Positions 30,595 through 43,983 of a DNA stretch of 64,000 nucleotides are shown here, piece after piece. This DNA comes from Bacillota bacterium (lineage in GTDB: Bacteria; Bacillota; Clostridia; Oscillospirales; Acutalibacteraceae), in NCBI GenBank assembly GCA_023412715.1, contig JAEZCC010000044.1, positions 124,001 to 188,000 of the forward strand. Direction: 5' to 3'. The notes under the pieces are model-generated. The model made no database searches and had not been told where the DNA came from. It worked only from the letters and a program-made list of their open reading frames with translations. The translations under genes were made by a program, and so were the position numbers. The stretch's first letter is position 1. Every line of letters starts with the position of its first letter.

Positions 30595-31554
30595 TCAGCT
30601 CCAGCTGTAGAATTCTTTCAGGAACCAGACGTCTTTTGCCTCGAACTCTTTTCCGTTCAGATACTCCAGAACGCCGGAGTCGGAGGTGAACCGGAACGCA
30701 AGCCGGTAGGAATACAGAGCCTGGTAGGGAAAGCCGGTTTTTTTGTTAACGGCGTTCCGCCCGTATTTGCCGTCCCCCGCCAGGGGATGGCCGACGGCGG
30801 CGAGGTGCGCGCGGATCTGGTGCGTACGGCCGGTCAGCAGCTCGACTTCAAGCAGGCTGAAGCCGGCGCGCCGGCTCAGGACGCGGTAGCGCGTGCGGAT
30901 GGTCTTGGCCTCTTCCGTCCTGTCGTGTGAAATATAGACCCGGTTCTGCTTTTCGTTTTTTGTCAGATACGCTTCCAGCGTATCTGCTTTTTTTTCCATT
31001 GTTCCGCAGACGACGCAGAGGTACAGCTTCTGCATCTCCCGCGCCTTGACCTTTTGGTTCATGATGCGCAGGGTCTCGGCGTTTTTCGCCGCCATGACGA
31101 TTCCGCCCGTATTGCGGTCGATGCGGTTGATGAGCGCCGGGGCGAAGGAATTTTCCCGGGCGGGGTCGTACTCGCCCCGGTCGTAGAGATAGTGCTGAAC
31201 GCGGGCGATCAGCGAGTCGAAATGGTAGGTTTCGTCCGGGTGGACAATCAGCCCCGGCTTCTTGTCGAGAATCATGATATTTTCGTCTTCATACAGAATG
31301 CTGAGCTTGTCCGGCGCCTTCAGAAAGTCGTATTCTTTCGGCTGCGTCTGAAAAAACTCGTCTTTAAGGTACATGGTCAGCACGTCGCCCGCTTCCAGGC
31401 GCGTGGAAATTTCGCAGCGCCTGCCGTTGAGCTTGATATCCTTTTTCCGGATGCTTTTATACATCATGGACTGCGGCAGATTGGAAAACGATTTGGTCAG
31501 GAATTTATCCAGCCGCTGCCCGGCGTCGTTCTGGCCGACCGTTATGGTTTTCAT
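30595..31554 (-). CDS. RluA-family ribosomal large-subunit pseudouridine synthase
   Basis: A 319-residue RNA modification enzyme. An N-terminal S4 RNA-binding domain (AGQRLDKFLTKSF, KDIKLNGRRC) precedes the catalytic domain. The catalytic aspartate lies in NRIDRNTGGIV (canonical HRLDRDTSGL), and LLTGRTHQIRAHLAAVGHPLAGD is the conserved C-terminal motif, seen as TGRTHQIRAHL and GHPLAGDGKYG. The exact 23S site cannot be told from sequence. I prefer ATG 31554 (MKTITVGQND); GTG 31566 is in frame. Neither has a strong ribosome-binding site. It is a single gene, convergent with the mreB homolog. Confidence 0.92.
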   Translation of the reverse strand: MKTITVGQNDAGQRLDKFLTKSFSNLPQSMMYKSIRKKDIKLNGRRCEISTRLEAGDVLTMYLKDEFFQTQPKEYDFLKAPDKLSILYEDENIMILDKKPGLIVHPDETYHFDSLIARVQHYLYDRGEYDPARENSFAPALINRIDRNTGGIVMAAKNAETLRIMNQKVKAREMQKLYLCVVCGTMEKKADTLEAYLTKNEKQNRVYISHDRTEEAKTIRTRYRVLSRRAGFSLLEVELLTGRTHQIRAHLAAVGHPLAGDGKYGRNAVNKKTGFPYQALYSYRLAFRFTSDSGVLEYLNGKEFEAKDVWFLKEFYSWS

Positions 31555-31633
31555 GGAAACGTTCACGTCCCGTCGTGTTTTCTTTTTCCAAAATTATATC
31601 ATGAAAAGCCGTTCCCTAAAAGGCGGGGGAGTC

Positions 31634-31662
31634 TTTTCAAAAAAAAAAATATAGTATATAAT
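31634..31662 (+). promoter_or_regulatory. Promoter of the pyrE operon
   Basis: TTTTCA at 31634-31639, a 17-nt A-rich spacer, TATAAT at 31657-31662, about 30 nt before the pyrE ATG. A poly-A run lies inside the spacer. Confidence 0.65.
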
Positions 31663-31692
31663 AAACAGAAATGGGTTAAAGGGGCATTGTGA

Positions 31693-32271
31693 ATGACACA
31701 GCAACAGGCGCTGAAAATTTTCAGCGAGGCGGGGGTCCTGCTGGAAGGCCATTTCCGGCTGACGTCGGGCAGGCACAGCAACCGGTACCTTCAGTGTGCG
31801 AAAATTTTCCGGCATCCGAAATACAGCGAAGAGCTCTGCTCCGCTCTGGCGGAAACGTTCCAAAACGAGGGCGTCGAGGTCGTGATCGGTCCCGCTATGG
31901 GAGCCGTTCAGATGGCGTACGAGGTCAGCCGGGCGCTTCACTGCGAGAATTTTTTCGCCGAGCGCGGCGAAGACGGCAAAATGTGCCTGCGGCGCGGCTT
32001 TGAGGTGCTGCCCGGCCAGAAGGTCCTTGTCGTGGAAGACGTGGTGACGACCGGCGGTTCCGTGCGGGAAGTGATGGAACTTGTGAGGGCGGCCAAAGGG
32101 GAAGTCGGCGGCGTCGGCTCCATGGTGGACCGCACCGGCGGAACAATCGATTTCGGTGTCCCGTTCCACGCCGTGGTCACGCTCGACGTGGAATCCTGGG
32201 CGCCGGAGGAGTGCCCGCTCTGCAAGGCGGGCGCCCCGGCGCCTGTGAAACCGGGAAGCAGAAAAACCTGA
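31693..32271 (+). CDS. pyrE: Orotate phosphoribosyltransferase PyrE
   Basis: Converts orotate and PRPP to orotidine 5'-monophosphate in pyrimidine synthesis. The 192-residue protein has FRLTSGRHSNRYLQCA near the N-terminus, the FFAERGEDGKMCLRRGF flexible loop and the PRPP motif VLVVEDVVTTGGS. This long-form PyrE is common in clostridia. ATG 31693 follows AAAGGGGC at about 10 nt. No PyrR-type attenuator is evident. It is separated by 30 kb from carAB; radC starts shortly downstream. Confidence 0.95.
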   Translation: MTQQQALKIFSEAGVLLEGHFRLTSGRHSNRYLQCAKIFRHPKYSEELCSALAETFQNEGVEVVIGPAMGAVQMAYEVSRALHCENFFAERGEDGKMCLRRGFEVLPGQKVLVVEDVVTTGGSVREVMELVRAAKGEVGGVGSMVDRTGGTIDFGVPFHAVVTLDVESWAPEECPLCKAGAPAPVKPGSRKT

Positions 32272-32297
32272 CGGAACGGGAAAAGAGTGACCGCTTT

Positions 32298-33050
32298 TTG
32301 CAGGAAAAACAGACGCCTTCCGGGCGGCAGGCACCTTCGGCGGAAAAGCCCGTCCACGGCGGCCACAGGCAGCGGGTCAAGGCCCAGTTCCTCAAAACCG
32401 GCCTGGACGTCTTTGCGCCGCATCTGGTCCTGGAGCTTTTGCTGTATTACGCCATCCCCATGAAAGACACGAACCCCGTGGCGCACGCGCTGCTGAAAAA
32501 GTTCGGCAGCCTTTCCGGGGTTTTCGACGCCCCGTTTGAAGAGCTGGAAAAGGTGGAGGGCGTCGGAAAATCCGCCGCGACGCTCATCAAACTCATTCCT
32601 CAGCTTTGCAGACGGTATCAGGAAGATCTGGCCGACGACAAGCGCTATATTTACAGCTACGAAGAGGCTGGAAAATTCCTTCTCAGCAAGTTCATCGGCA
32701 GGCAGGAGGAAGTCGTCGTGCTACTCCTTTTGGACAGCCGCATGCGCGTTGAGTACTGCGAAGTGGTGAATGAAGGGGACGCCATATCGGCGAATATCTA
32801 CATCAAAAAAGTCGCCAGGACCGCGATGCAGTACAATGCCGCTTACGCGATTCTTGCGCACAACCACCCGAGCGGGGACTGCCTGCCGTCCAGTCAGGAT
32901 CTGGATACGACCCGGTGGCTCTATTCCGCCCTTGATACGCTTGAGGTAAAAATGATCGACCATATCATCGTAAGCGGAGATCACTATGTTTCAATGGCAA
33001 AAAGCGGTTTTCTGCCGGAGCTGTTCGGCGCGGAAACCGACATGGAGTAA
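32298..33050 (+). CDS. radC: RadC/JAB-domain protein
   Basis: A 250-residue protein of the RadC family (JAMM metalloprotease-like fold). The N-terminal part has the GHRQRVKAQF segment and helix-hairpin-helix EKVEGVGKSAATLIKL; the JAMM metal site is HNHPSGDCLPSSQD with an upstream acidic residue in VVNEGD. The RadC name comes from an old repair phenotype and the true function is uncertain. I place the start at TTG 32298 with AAGAGTGA upstream; the frame is open back to GTG 32211 inside pyrE. The next gene, uvrB, starts 2 nt after the stop. Confidence 0.88.
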   Translation: MQEKQTPSGRQAPSAEKPVHGGHRQRVKAQFLKTGLDVFAPHLVLELLLYYAIPMKDTNPVAHALLKKFGSLSGVFDAPFEELEKVEGVGKSAATLIKLIPQLCRRYQEDLADDKRYIYSYEEAGKFLLSKFIGRQEEVVVLLLLDSRMRVEYCEVVNEGDAISANIYIKKVARTAMQYNAAYAILAHNHPSGDCLPSSQDLDTTRWLYSALDTLEVKMIDHIIVSGDHYVSMAKSGFLPELFGAETDME

Positions 33051-33052
33051 CG

Positions 33053-35011
<1,959 letters not shown>

Positions 35012-35034
35012 CCCCATCTGCTTACGGAGGACTT

Positions 35035-37863
<2,829 letters not shown>

Positions 37864-37876
37864 GGATTCCGACGCA

Positions 37877-37918
37877 AAAAAGCTCCCTGAACGGGGATTT
37901 CCGTTCAGGGAGCTTTTT
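37877..37918. terminator. Bidirectional terminator between uvrA and murC
   Basis: An 18-bp perfect stem (37877-37894 with 37901-37918), core GCTCCCTGAACGG, flanked by A5 and T5. The two genes converge on it, and it ends 16 nt before the murC stop on the other strand. Confidence 0.95.
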
Positions 37919-37933
37919 CTGCTGAATGCGGCC

Positions 37934-39328
37934 TCAGACGGCCGTCTTTTGCGCCCCGTCCTTATATTTTGCGACAATCATGTTGGCGCATTTATACACG
38001 TCGCCGCCGCCCAGCGTAAGGATCAGGTCGCCGTCCTTTGCGTTTTCGACCATGTAGTCCGCAATCTCTTCAAAGGTCTTGAACCAGACGCACCCCGGGA
38101 TCTTTTCCGCAAGATCCTTCGCGTAAATGTGATAGGTGTTCGTTTCACGCACCGCAAGGATTTCCGAGAGCACGACCCGGTCCGCAATCTGCAGCGATTT
38201 TGCGAAATCGTCCAGCAGCAGATAGGTTCGGGAATAGGTGTGCGGCTGAAAAACGGCCCAGACGCGGTCGAACCCCATCTCTTTGGCCGCGGTGAGCGTG
38301 GCGGCCACTTCCGTGGGGTGGTGCGCAAAATCGTCGGCCACCGTCACGCCGTTGTATTCCCCGAGCATCTCAAAGCGGCGGTGGACCCCCGTGAAAGCAT
38401 GCAGGCTTTTCACGATGCTTTCCGTCGGTACGCCCAGATAGTCCGCCACGGCAAAAGCCGCCAGGGCGTTGTAGATGTTGTGCTTCCCAGGTACGCTCAG
38501 CCGGGCCGGGATAACGGGCTTCCCGTTTTTGAAGACATTGAAATGCTCCCTCGCGCGGCGGGATTCCTGAATGTCGCCGGCGCTGTAGTCGTTCTCTTTC
38601 CCGAAGCCGTATGTGATGACGCGCGCGTTGGAAATGCCCTTCACCGCTTTCATGGCGTTTTCGTTGTCTCCGTTCACGACGATGACGCCGGAGGTTTGAA
38701 GGGAAAACTGATGGAACGACCTGATGGTATTTTCTACGGTGCCGAAATAATCCAGATGATCGTTGTCGATGTTCAGGATGACCGAAATCGCGGGATGAAG
38801 CTGAAGAAACGTGTCGACATATTCGCAGGCCTCGCAGACGATTGTCTCGGATTTTCCGACCCGGCCGTTGCCGCCGATCAGCGGCAGCTTGCCCCCGATG
38901 ATAGCGGAGGGGTCGAGGCCGGCCTCAAGCAGAATCTGGGTAATCATGGCGGTCGTCGTCGTCTTGCCGTGCGTCCCGGAGACGGCCACGGTGTTTTTGT
39001 ACCGGCGCGTCACCATGCCGAGCATGACGGAGCGTTCCACGGCGGGGATCCCTTTCTGCCGCGCGGCGACAAGCTCCGGGTTGTCGGGCTTGATGGCCGC
39101 GGAATAAACGACAAGCTCCGCGCCGGCGACATTCTCCGCCTTCTGTCCCATGGAAACGGGGATGCCGTAAGACCGGATGCGCGCGAGCGTATCCGATTCG
39201 TTTGTGTCCGAGCCGGTCAGTTCATAGCCTTTATGAAAAAGTATCTCCGCGATCGGGCACATGCCGGAACCGCCGATACCGATAAAATGTATCTTTTTTG
39301 CAGTTGAAAGAATGTCATGGTTTTCCAT
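37934..39328 (-). CDS. murC: UDP-N-acetylmuramate-L-alanine ligase MurC
   Basis: Adds L-alanine to UDP-MurNAc, the first peptide step of peptidoglycan synthesis. The 464-residue Mur ligase has the UDP-binding Rossmann start IHFIGIGGSGMCPIAEIL (GIGGSGMC), ATP motif VSGTHGKTTTT, CEYVDTF, the central LNIDNDHLDYFG and the HHPTEVAATL C-terminal motif. ATG 39328 has AAGGAGC upstream; an earlier in-frame start at 39394 lacks one. It is a single minus-strand gene, and its 5' region is shared divergently with dpaA. Confidence 0.97.
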   Translation of the reverse strand: MENHDILSTAKKIHFIGIGGSGMCPIAEILFHKGYELTGSDTNESDTLARIRSYGIPVSMGQKAENVAGAELVVYSAAIKPDNPELVAARQKGIPAVERSVMLGMVTRRYKNTVAVSGTHGKTTTTAMITQILLEAGLDPSAIIGGKLPLIGGNGRVGKSETIVCEACEYVDTFLQLHPAISVILNIDNDHLDYFGTVENTIRSFHQFSLQTSGVIVVNGDNENAMKAVKGISNARVITYGFGKENDYSAGDIQESRRAREHFNVFKNGKPVIPARLSVPGKHNIYNALAAFAVADYLGVPTESIVKSLHAFTGVHRRFEMLGEYNGVTVADDFAHHPTEVAATLTAAKEMGFDRVWAVFQPHTYSRTYLLLDDFAKSLQIADRVVLSEILAVRETNTYHIYAKDLAEKIPGCVWFKTFEEIADYMVENAKDGDLILTLGGGDVYKCANMIVAKYKDGAQKTAV

Positions 39329-39465
39329 GCAGATACGCTCCTTTTTGTAAACGTGTCGGTTTTGCCGAAAGTCATTACATAAATATATTGCCAAACATAT
39401 TAATAATAAACATCTTTCCGAATAATTGCAAATATAAATCGGATTTTTGGCCCGGCGGGTTTGGA

Positions 39466-39492
39466 ACGGCGGCCGCTCTGTCTCATATTATG
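39466..39492 (+). promoter_or_regulatory. Candidate sigma-K-type promoter of dpaAB
   Basis: AC at 39466-39467, 16 nt, then CATATTATG at 39484-39492, close to the sigma-K pattern (AC, 16-17 nt, CATAnnnTA, with the last base differing). The -10 ends about 30 nt before dpaA. Known biology (late mother-cell expression of spoVF) supports it; the short motif makes it weak evidence alone. Confidence 0.4.
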
Positions 39493-39522
39493 TCGTAAGA
39501 ACAATACGGAGGCCTTGTCAAC

Positions 39523-40380
39523 ATGAAAAACTACAGTTTCGGGGTTTTAGGGGGCGACCGCAGACAGATCGCTCTGGCGGAATCCCTCGCCGCCAGCGGC
39601 TTTACGGTTTATGTATGCGGCTTCGACCGCGCGGAATTTTCCCCGTCCGTCAAAAAAGTTCCGTTCGACGAAATGGCGCTGATGTGCGAAATCGTCATCC
39701 TCCCGCTGCCGGTGACGGACGACGGAACGCATGTCAAGATGGAGTTCGGCGGGGAGCCGGTTGTCCTGGACGACGGCTTCGCGCAGAAGATGAACGGCAA
39801 GAGGGTGTTCGGCGGAATGATGGAACGGCTTTACCGCACCAGCCAGCTCTGGAAAAACATCCGGTCAGACGACTATTATATGCGCGACGACTTCGCCATC
39901 CGCAACGCCGTGCCGACGGCGGAAGGGGCCATTGAAATCGCCATAAGGGAATACCCCGGCACCATAAGCGGCAGCCGGTGCCTTGTGGCGGGCTACGGCC
40001 GGGTAGGCAAGACGCTTGCGCGGATGCTTCAGGGGATCGGGGCAGGGGTCACGGTCAGCGCGCGCCGCCCGTCTGACATCGCCTGGATTGAGTCAAACGG
40101 GTACCGCTCCGCCGTCACCGGCAGGATCGGCGCGCAGGAACAGTACGACATCGTCTTTAACACCGTTCCGGCCATGATTTTCAACCGGAAAGTCCTGTCG
40201 GAGCTGCGAAACTGCAGCCTGCTTGTGGACCTTGCGTCCGCGCCCGGCGGGACCGATTTCGAGGCCGCCGGGAAAATCGGAATCAAAGCGGTTCTCGCGC
40301 CGTCGCTGCCCAACAGGGTCGCCCCGAAAACGGCCGGTGAAATCATCAAGGACACGGTCTGCCGCATGATAGGGGAGTGA
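39523..40380 (+). CDS. dpaA: Dipicolinate synthase subunit A
   Basis: A 285-residue NAD(P)-binding subunit of dipicolinate synthase, which oxidises dihydrodipicolinate to the spore-core compound dipicolinic acid. The N-terminal part begins SFGVLGGDRRQIALAESL, characteristic of DpaA, and a Rossmann domain follows with RCLVAGYGRVGKTLARML. The C-terminal LVDLASAPGGTDF and APSLPNRVAPKTAGEII segments are conserved. ATG 39523 has ACGGAGG upstream. It forms a two-gene operon with dpaB. DPA stabilises spores and gives heat resistance. Confidence 0.95.
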   Translation: MKNYSFGVLGGDRRQIALAESLAASGFTVYVCGFDRAEFSPSVKKVPFDEMALMCEIVILPLPVTDDGTHVKMEFGGEPVVLDDGFAQKMNGKRVFGGMMERLYRTSQLWKNIRSDDYYMRDDFAIRNAVPTAEGAIEIAIREYPGTISGSRCLVAGYGRVGKTLARMLQGIGAGVTVSARRPSDIAWIESNGYRSAVTGRIGAQEQYDIVFNTVPAMIFNRKVLSELRNCSLLVDLASAPGGTDFEAAGKIGIKAVLAPSLPNRVAPKTAGEIIKDTVCRMIGE

Positions 40381-40386
40381 GTCAGC

Positions 40387-40959
40387 ATGGAAAAGAAGGT
40401 ATTTGGGTTCGCCGTCTGCGGTTCCTTCTGCACCTTTCGCGCCGTGATCGACGAGATGCGGAAAATCCGGCAGCTCGGCTATGAGCTGCTGCCGATTATG
40501 TCTTACAACGCCTGTGAAACGGACACCCGGTTCGGAAGAGCGGAGGATTTCGTCTGGGAAGTCGAAGATATCTGCGGAAAAAAAATCATCCGGAGCATTG
40601 TCGGCGCGGAGCCGATCGGCCCCAAAAAGCTTGTGGATCTCATGATTGTGGCGCCCTGCACCGGGAACACCCTTTCGAAGCTGGCGAACGGCATCACCGA
40701 CACGCCGGTCACCATGGCGGTAAAGTCCAGCCTGCGCATCGGCCTGCCAATCGTGCTGGCGCCGGCGTCGAACGACTCGCTTGCGGCCTCGGCTTCCAAC
40801 CTCGGCCGGCTCATGAACACAAAGAACGTCTACTTTGTGCCCATGTCACAGGATAACCCGGAAAAGAAGCCGTTCTCGCTTGTCGCCCACTTCGACCAGA
40901 TCCTTCCGACGGCCCTTTCCGCGCTGGAAGGCAAGCAGCTTCAGCCGGTTTTCCGCTGA
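40387..40959 (+). CDS. dpaB: Dipicolinate synthase subunit B (flavoprotein)
   Basis: A 190-residue flavoprotein-like partner of DpaA. It has the FAVCGSFCTF start, the MSYNACETDTRFG segment, the IVAPCTGNTLSKLANGITDTPV motif typical of the flavoprotein superfamily (parts APCTGNTLSKLA and NGITDTPV), and APASNDSLAASA. It follows dpaA by 6 nt with AGGGGAGTGA as ribosome-binding site. In Bacillus the next genes are asd-dapG-dapA; that continuation is absent here. Confidence 0.95.
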   Translation: MEKKVFGFAVCGSFCTFRAVIDEMRKIRQLGYELLPIMSYNACETDTRFGRAEDFVWEVEDICGKKIIRSIVGAEPIGPKKLVDLMIVAPCTGNTLSKLANGITDTPVTMAVKSSLRIGLPIVLAPASNDSLAASASNLGRLMNTKNVYFVPMSQDNPEKKPFSLVAHFDQILPTALSALEGKQLQPVFR

Positions 40960-40999
40960 ATGCGAGCAGCGGATTTTAAAAAGAAAGGTTCGGCCATCC

Positions 41000-41029
41000 T
41001 TGTCATTTTGTTTTCCATTGTGGTATGAT
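41000..41029 (+). promoter_or_regulatory. Promoter of the zinc-ribbon membrane protein gene
   Basis: TTGTCA at 41000-41005, 18-nt spacer and TATGAT at 41024-41029, about 25 nt before the gene. Confidence 0.6.
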
Positions 41030-41055
41030 ACAAACGGAAAAGGACGGTGGCGCAG

Positions 41056-41547
41056 ATGCTTTATTGCGCAAAATGCGAAACGCTCAGTCTGGACGAGGAG
41101 ACCTGCCCCATGTGCGGCGGGAAGAAGCTGAGGCCGGCCAGGCCCGACGATCCGGTCCTGCTGCTCACCACGGGCGGCGAAGAAGGCCGGAAAGTCTGCA
41201 GCGCGTTTGAAGACGCCGGCATCCCGCACGAGGCGCGCCCGCTCGGCACCGGCGGAATCATGAAGATTTACACCGGCGGTCCGGACAACGTCTCGGACGT
41301 ACGCATCTTCGTGCCGTACCGGGCGGTGGGTCAGTGCCGGGAGATTCTGACGGACATCGGCTTTCTGGACGAAAGCGGGACAAAAATCCCCGCTTCCCAA
41401 GAAGAAGCTTCCAGCGGATCCCAGAGCTACAACTGGCACGTAGCCGGAAAGATCTTTACCGCGTTTCTGCTGATCCTCGTCGTTGTCGCGGTCGTCAGCC
41501 TGTCGGACACCCTTGTGGGCTTTCTCAAATCGCTGTTTGGCTTCTGA
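41056..41547 (+). CDS. Zinc-ribbon, DUF2007-like, membrane-tethered protein
   Basis: A 163-residue protein in three parts: an N-terminal four-cysteine zinc ribbon (CAKC ... CPMCGGKK), a central ferredoxin-like domain (LLLTTGGEEGRKVC to FVPYRAVGQCREIL) resembling DUF2007, and a C-terminal transmembrane helix (FTAFLLILVVVAVVSL) close to the end. The function is not known; DUF2007 proteins are described as putative signal-transducing. ATG 41056 is used; GTG 41047 nine bases upstream with AAAAGGA is an alternative. It has its own promoter and shares a bidirectional terminator with the opposing transporter. Confidence 0.75.
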   Translation: MLYCAKCETLSLDEETCPMCGGKKLRPARPDDPVLLLTTGGEEGRKVCSAFEDAGIPHEARPLGTGGIMKIYTGGPDNVSDVRIFVPYRAVGQCREILTDIGFLDESGTKIPASQEEASSGSQSYNWHVAGKIFTAFLLILVVVAVVSLSDTLVGFLKSLFGF

Positions 41548-41556
41548 CGTGAAAAA

Positions 41557-41593
41557 AAGAACCGGAGGCGGCGCCTGTCCGTCCCCGGTTCTT
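41557..41593. terminator. Bidirectional terminator between convergent genes
   Basis: AAGAACCGG (41557-41565) pairs with CCGGTTCTT (41585-41593); the 19-nt loop contains an AGGC/GCCT mini-hairpin. A7 precedes it and TTATATTTT follows. The right arm overlaps the stop codon of the minus-strand transporter gene. Confidence 0.8.
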
Positions 41594-42512
41594 ATATTTT
41601 CGCTTTTTCCGTATTATGTACCGGCTCTTTCGCTTTTCGTCTTCTGAACATTTCCGGCTTCATTTCGGAGAGGAAAACAGCCGTAAAAATCAGAAGGAAG
41701 CCCAAAAAGGTCTGAAGCGTCACCGACTCTTTCAGAAAAGCGATGCCGAACAGCGTCCCGAAAACGGACTCCATCGCCATAATCAGCGCGGATTTCGAGG
41801 GGTCGAGATATTTCTGGCAGACCATCTGCAGAAGGAACGCCACCATTGTGCTGAGAACGGCGAGGTACAGGATGGAAAACACGGTTTCGGTTTGGATCTG
41901 CGACGGGAAAGGCTCGGCCAGAACGGCGACCGGCAGAACCGCAATGCCGCAAACGGCCGACTGAATAATCGTCAGCAGAATAGGATCCCCTTTTTCGGTG
42001 AAGATATCGATTGCGACAATCTGGAACGCAAGAAAAAAACCGCAACTGAGCGACAACAGGTCGCCGAACCCCACCGTGAAGCCCTGCCTGACGGAAAGCA
42101 CCCCAACGCCGATGACGCAGAGAAAAGCCGCGGCGACATTCTGCAGTTTCGGCCTGCGGTGTTTGACCGCCCAGTACAGGAACGGCACAATCACGCAGTA
42201 GGCCGAGGTCAGAAATGCGTTTTTGCCCGCCGTCGTGTACTCGACGCCATAGGTCTGCAGCTCGAAACCGATCGCTCCCAAAATTCCTATCACCGCTCCG
42301 CCTGCCAGATCCGGAAGGCGGATATTTTTCAGCCTTCTGAAAAAGACTATGCACATCAGCAGGCATGCAATCAAAAAGCGCAGGGCAATCAGGTAAGACG
42401 GCGCCAGAGACCGGGTCGTGTCCTTTACTACGACGAACGCCCCGCCCCAGATGATGGTCGCCACAAGGAGACCGAGCTCCGCGGCGCGGGACCTGTTATG
42501 AATTTTTATCAC
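41592..42512 (-). CDS. EamA-family (DMT) transporter
   Basis: A 306-residue membrane protein with about ten transmembrane helices in two EamA repeats, the usual drug/metabolite exporter layout. The first repeat begins LGLLVATIIWGGAFVVVKD (ATIIWGGAF), and the end of the second reads ESVFGTLFGIAFLKESVTLQ, matching the E...P/G motif. The substrate cannot be deduced. The start is GTG 42512, chosen because GAGGTG lies 8 nt upstream; the frame extends to 42545 without one. It is monocistronic, with its own promoter and a terminator. Confidence 0.92.
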   Translation of the reverse strand: MIKIHNRSRAAELGLLVATIIWGGAFVVVKDTTRSLAPSYLIALRFLIACLLMCIVFFRRLKNIRLPDLAGGAVIGILGAIGFELQTYGVEYTTAGKNAFLTSAYCVIVPFLYWAVKHRRPKLQNVAAAFLCVIGVGVLSVRQGFTVGFGDLLSLSCGFFLAFQIVAIDIFTEKGDPILLTIIQSAVCGIAVLPVAVLAEPFPSQIQTETVFSILYLAVLSTMVAFLLQMVCQKYLDPSKSALIMAMESVFGTLFGIAFLKESVTLQTFLGFLLIFTAVFLSEMKPEMFRRRKAKEPVHNTEKAKI

Positions 42513-42544
42513 ACAATGCACCTCAAATCTCAGACACAGCAACA

Positions 42545-42573
42545 ATTATAGCATTTGTTTTTCCGGCGCGCAA
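42545..42573 (-). promoter_or_regulatory. Promoter of the EamA transporter gene
   Basis: On the minus strand TTGCGC (42573-42568), 17-nt spacer, TATAAT (42550-42545), about 30 nt before GTG 42512. Confidence 0.65.
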
Positions 42574-42699
42574 CACTGGTGCGCCAGCCGGACGGAAAAT
42601 CTTTCCGGAGGCCCGGAAGATTCATTCTTCCCTAAGCACATTGAATGTGATATAATAATGTTTGATTGAACCAATTTTCTTTTGGAGATGAAAATAGGG

Positions 42700-43983
42700 A
42701 TGACAGGAATTGAACAGCGCCCCGTTTGCGACGGCGTCAATTTCAGAAGCATCAGGGACAGCCGTTTTAAAACAGAACGCTTGTCCATCCATTTTTTATT
42801 GCCGCTTAAAAAGGATTCCGTGACGGCCAATGCCATTCTGCCGTTTCTGCTTTCCCGTGCAAGCAGAAAATATCCGGATTATACAAAGCTGAACGAACAC
42901 TTGGAAGAGCTGTACGGAGCCGTTCTTGACGCCGATGTGCAGAAGCTGGGGGATGTTCAGGTCCTTTCCGTTTCCGCCTCCGGCATTGCGGACCGCTATT
43001 CCCTCAAAAGGGAAAAAATAGCGGCGGAGCTTTCGCGCCTTTTGTGCAGCATGGTCTTCGATCCTCCTTTTCAGGACGGGCTGTTCCCGGAAGACGGGTT
43101 CCGCCAGGAGCAGCGCCAGCTGCTCGAGATGCTCCGCTCCGAATTCAACGACAAACGCGCGTATGCCCTGCGCCGGTGCGAAGAGCTCATGTGCGCGGAC
43201 GAGCCGTACGGCATCGGCCGGTGCGGCACGGAGGAAGATATCCGCAGCCTGCGCCGGGAAAGCCTTACCGACGCATGGCACGACCTGATTCACCGCGCCA
43301 GGGTGGAAATCATGGTCCTCGGGGACTGCGACCCCGGCCCCGTGTTCGAAAATTTCTACGCCGCCTTCCGCAGCATCGGAAGGACGTCGGCCGCCGACTG
43401 CGGAACGGAGGTCGTCCGGTCCGCCGGGCAGGTGAACGAGAAAACGGAGAAGATGGAGGTCGCCCAGTCCAAGCTCGTGCTCGGATTTCGGACAGGCACT
43501 GCCGAGCCCGACGCCGCGGTGCCCGCTGTCAAGCTGATGAGCGCCGTCTTCGGCGGCACGCCGAATTCGAAGCTGTTCTTGAACGTCCGCGAGAAGCTCA
43601 GCCTCTGCTATTACTGCAGCTCCGCCTATTTCCCGATCAAAGGGATCATGGTGGTCCAGAGCGGCGTGGAAACGAAAAACATCGAACGCGCCAAAACGGA
43701 GATCCTCAACCAGCTGCAGGAAGTGAAAAACGGAAACTTCACCGACGATGAACTGAACGCCGCAAAGCTCAGCCTCTGCAACAGTTATCAGACGCTCGGC
43801 GATTCGCTGGACGGCCTTGAGGCGTGGTACCTGTCGAAGACCTTTTCCGCCCCGGGACTCCGCCCGGAGGAAGAAGCGGAGCGGGTCAGCGCCGCCGCGC
43901 GCGAGGACGTCGTAAAAGCGGCCGAATCCGTCACGCTGGACACGGTCTACTGCCTGAAAGGAAACGAGGCGAACGCCGAATGA
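42700..43983 (+). CDS. M16-family peptidase-like protein, YmfF/YfmF type (probably inactive)
   Basis: A 427-residue M16 (insulinase-fold) protein without the zinc motif HxxEH: the corresponding region reads NAILPFLLSRAS. It resembles the catalytically silent partner that pairs with an active M16 protein, as in PqqL/AlbF-type heterodimers and the Bacillus YmfF/YmfH pair. The C-terminal half has GGTPNSKLFLNVREKLSLCYY, seen as GGTPNSKLFLN and REKLSLCYYC, the substrate-binding RxxxxxxYY motif. Starts at ATG 42688 or TTG 42682 would also be possible. A TATAAT box is at 42651-42656. The active partner overlaps its stop by 4 nt. Confidence 0.88.
   Translation: MTGIEQRPVCDGVNFRSIRDSRFKTERLSIHFLLPLKKDSVTANAILPFLLSRASRKYPDYTKLNEHLEELYGAVLDADVQKLGDVQVLSVSASGIADRYSLKREKIAAELSRLLCSMVFDPPFQDGLFPEDGFRQEQRQLLEMLRSEFNDKRAYALRRCEELMCADEPYGIGRCGTEEDIRSLRRESLTDAWHDLIHRARVEIMVLGDCDPGPVFENFYAAFRSIGRTSAADCGTEVVRSAGQVNEKTEKMEVAQSKLVLGFRTGTAEPDAAVPAVKLMSAVFGGTPNSKLFLNVREKLSLCYYCSSAYFPIKGIMVVQSGVETKNIERAKTEILNQLQEVKNGNFTDDELNAAKLSLCNSYQTLGDSLDGLEAWYLSKTFSAPGLRPEEEAERVSAAAREDVVKAAESVTLDTVYCLKGNEANAE

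Noticed and set aside
37949..39307. Plus-strand open frame (452 codons) opposite murC
   Set aside because: murC on the minus strand has all Mur ligase motifs; the plus frame is its shadow and lies across the bidirectional terminator region.
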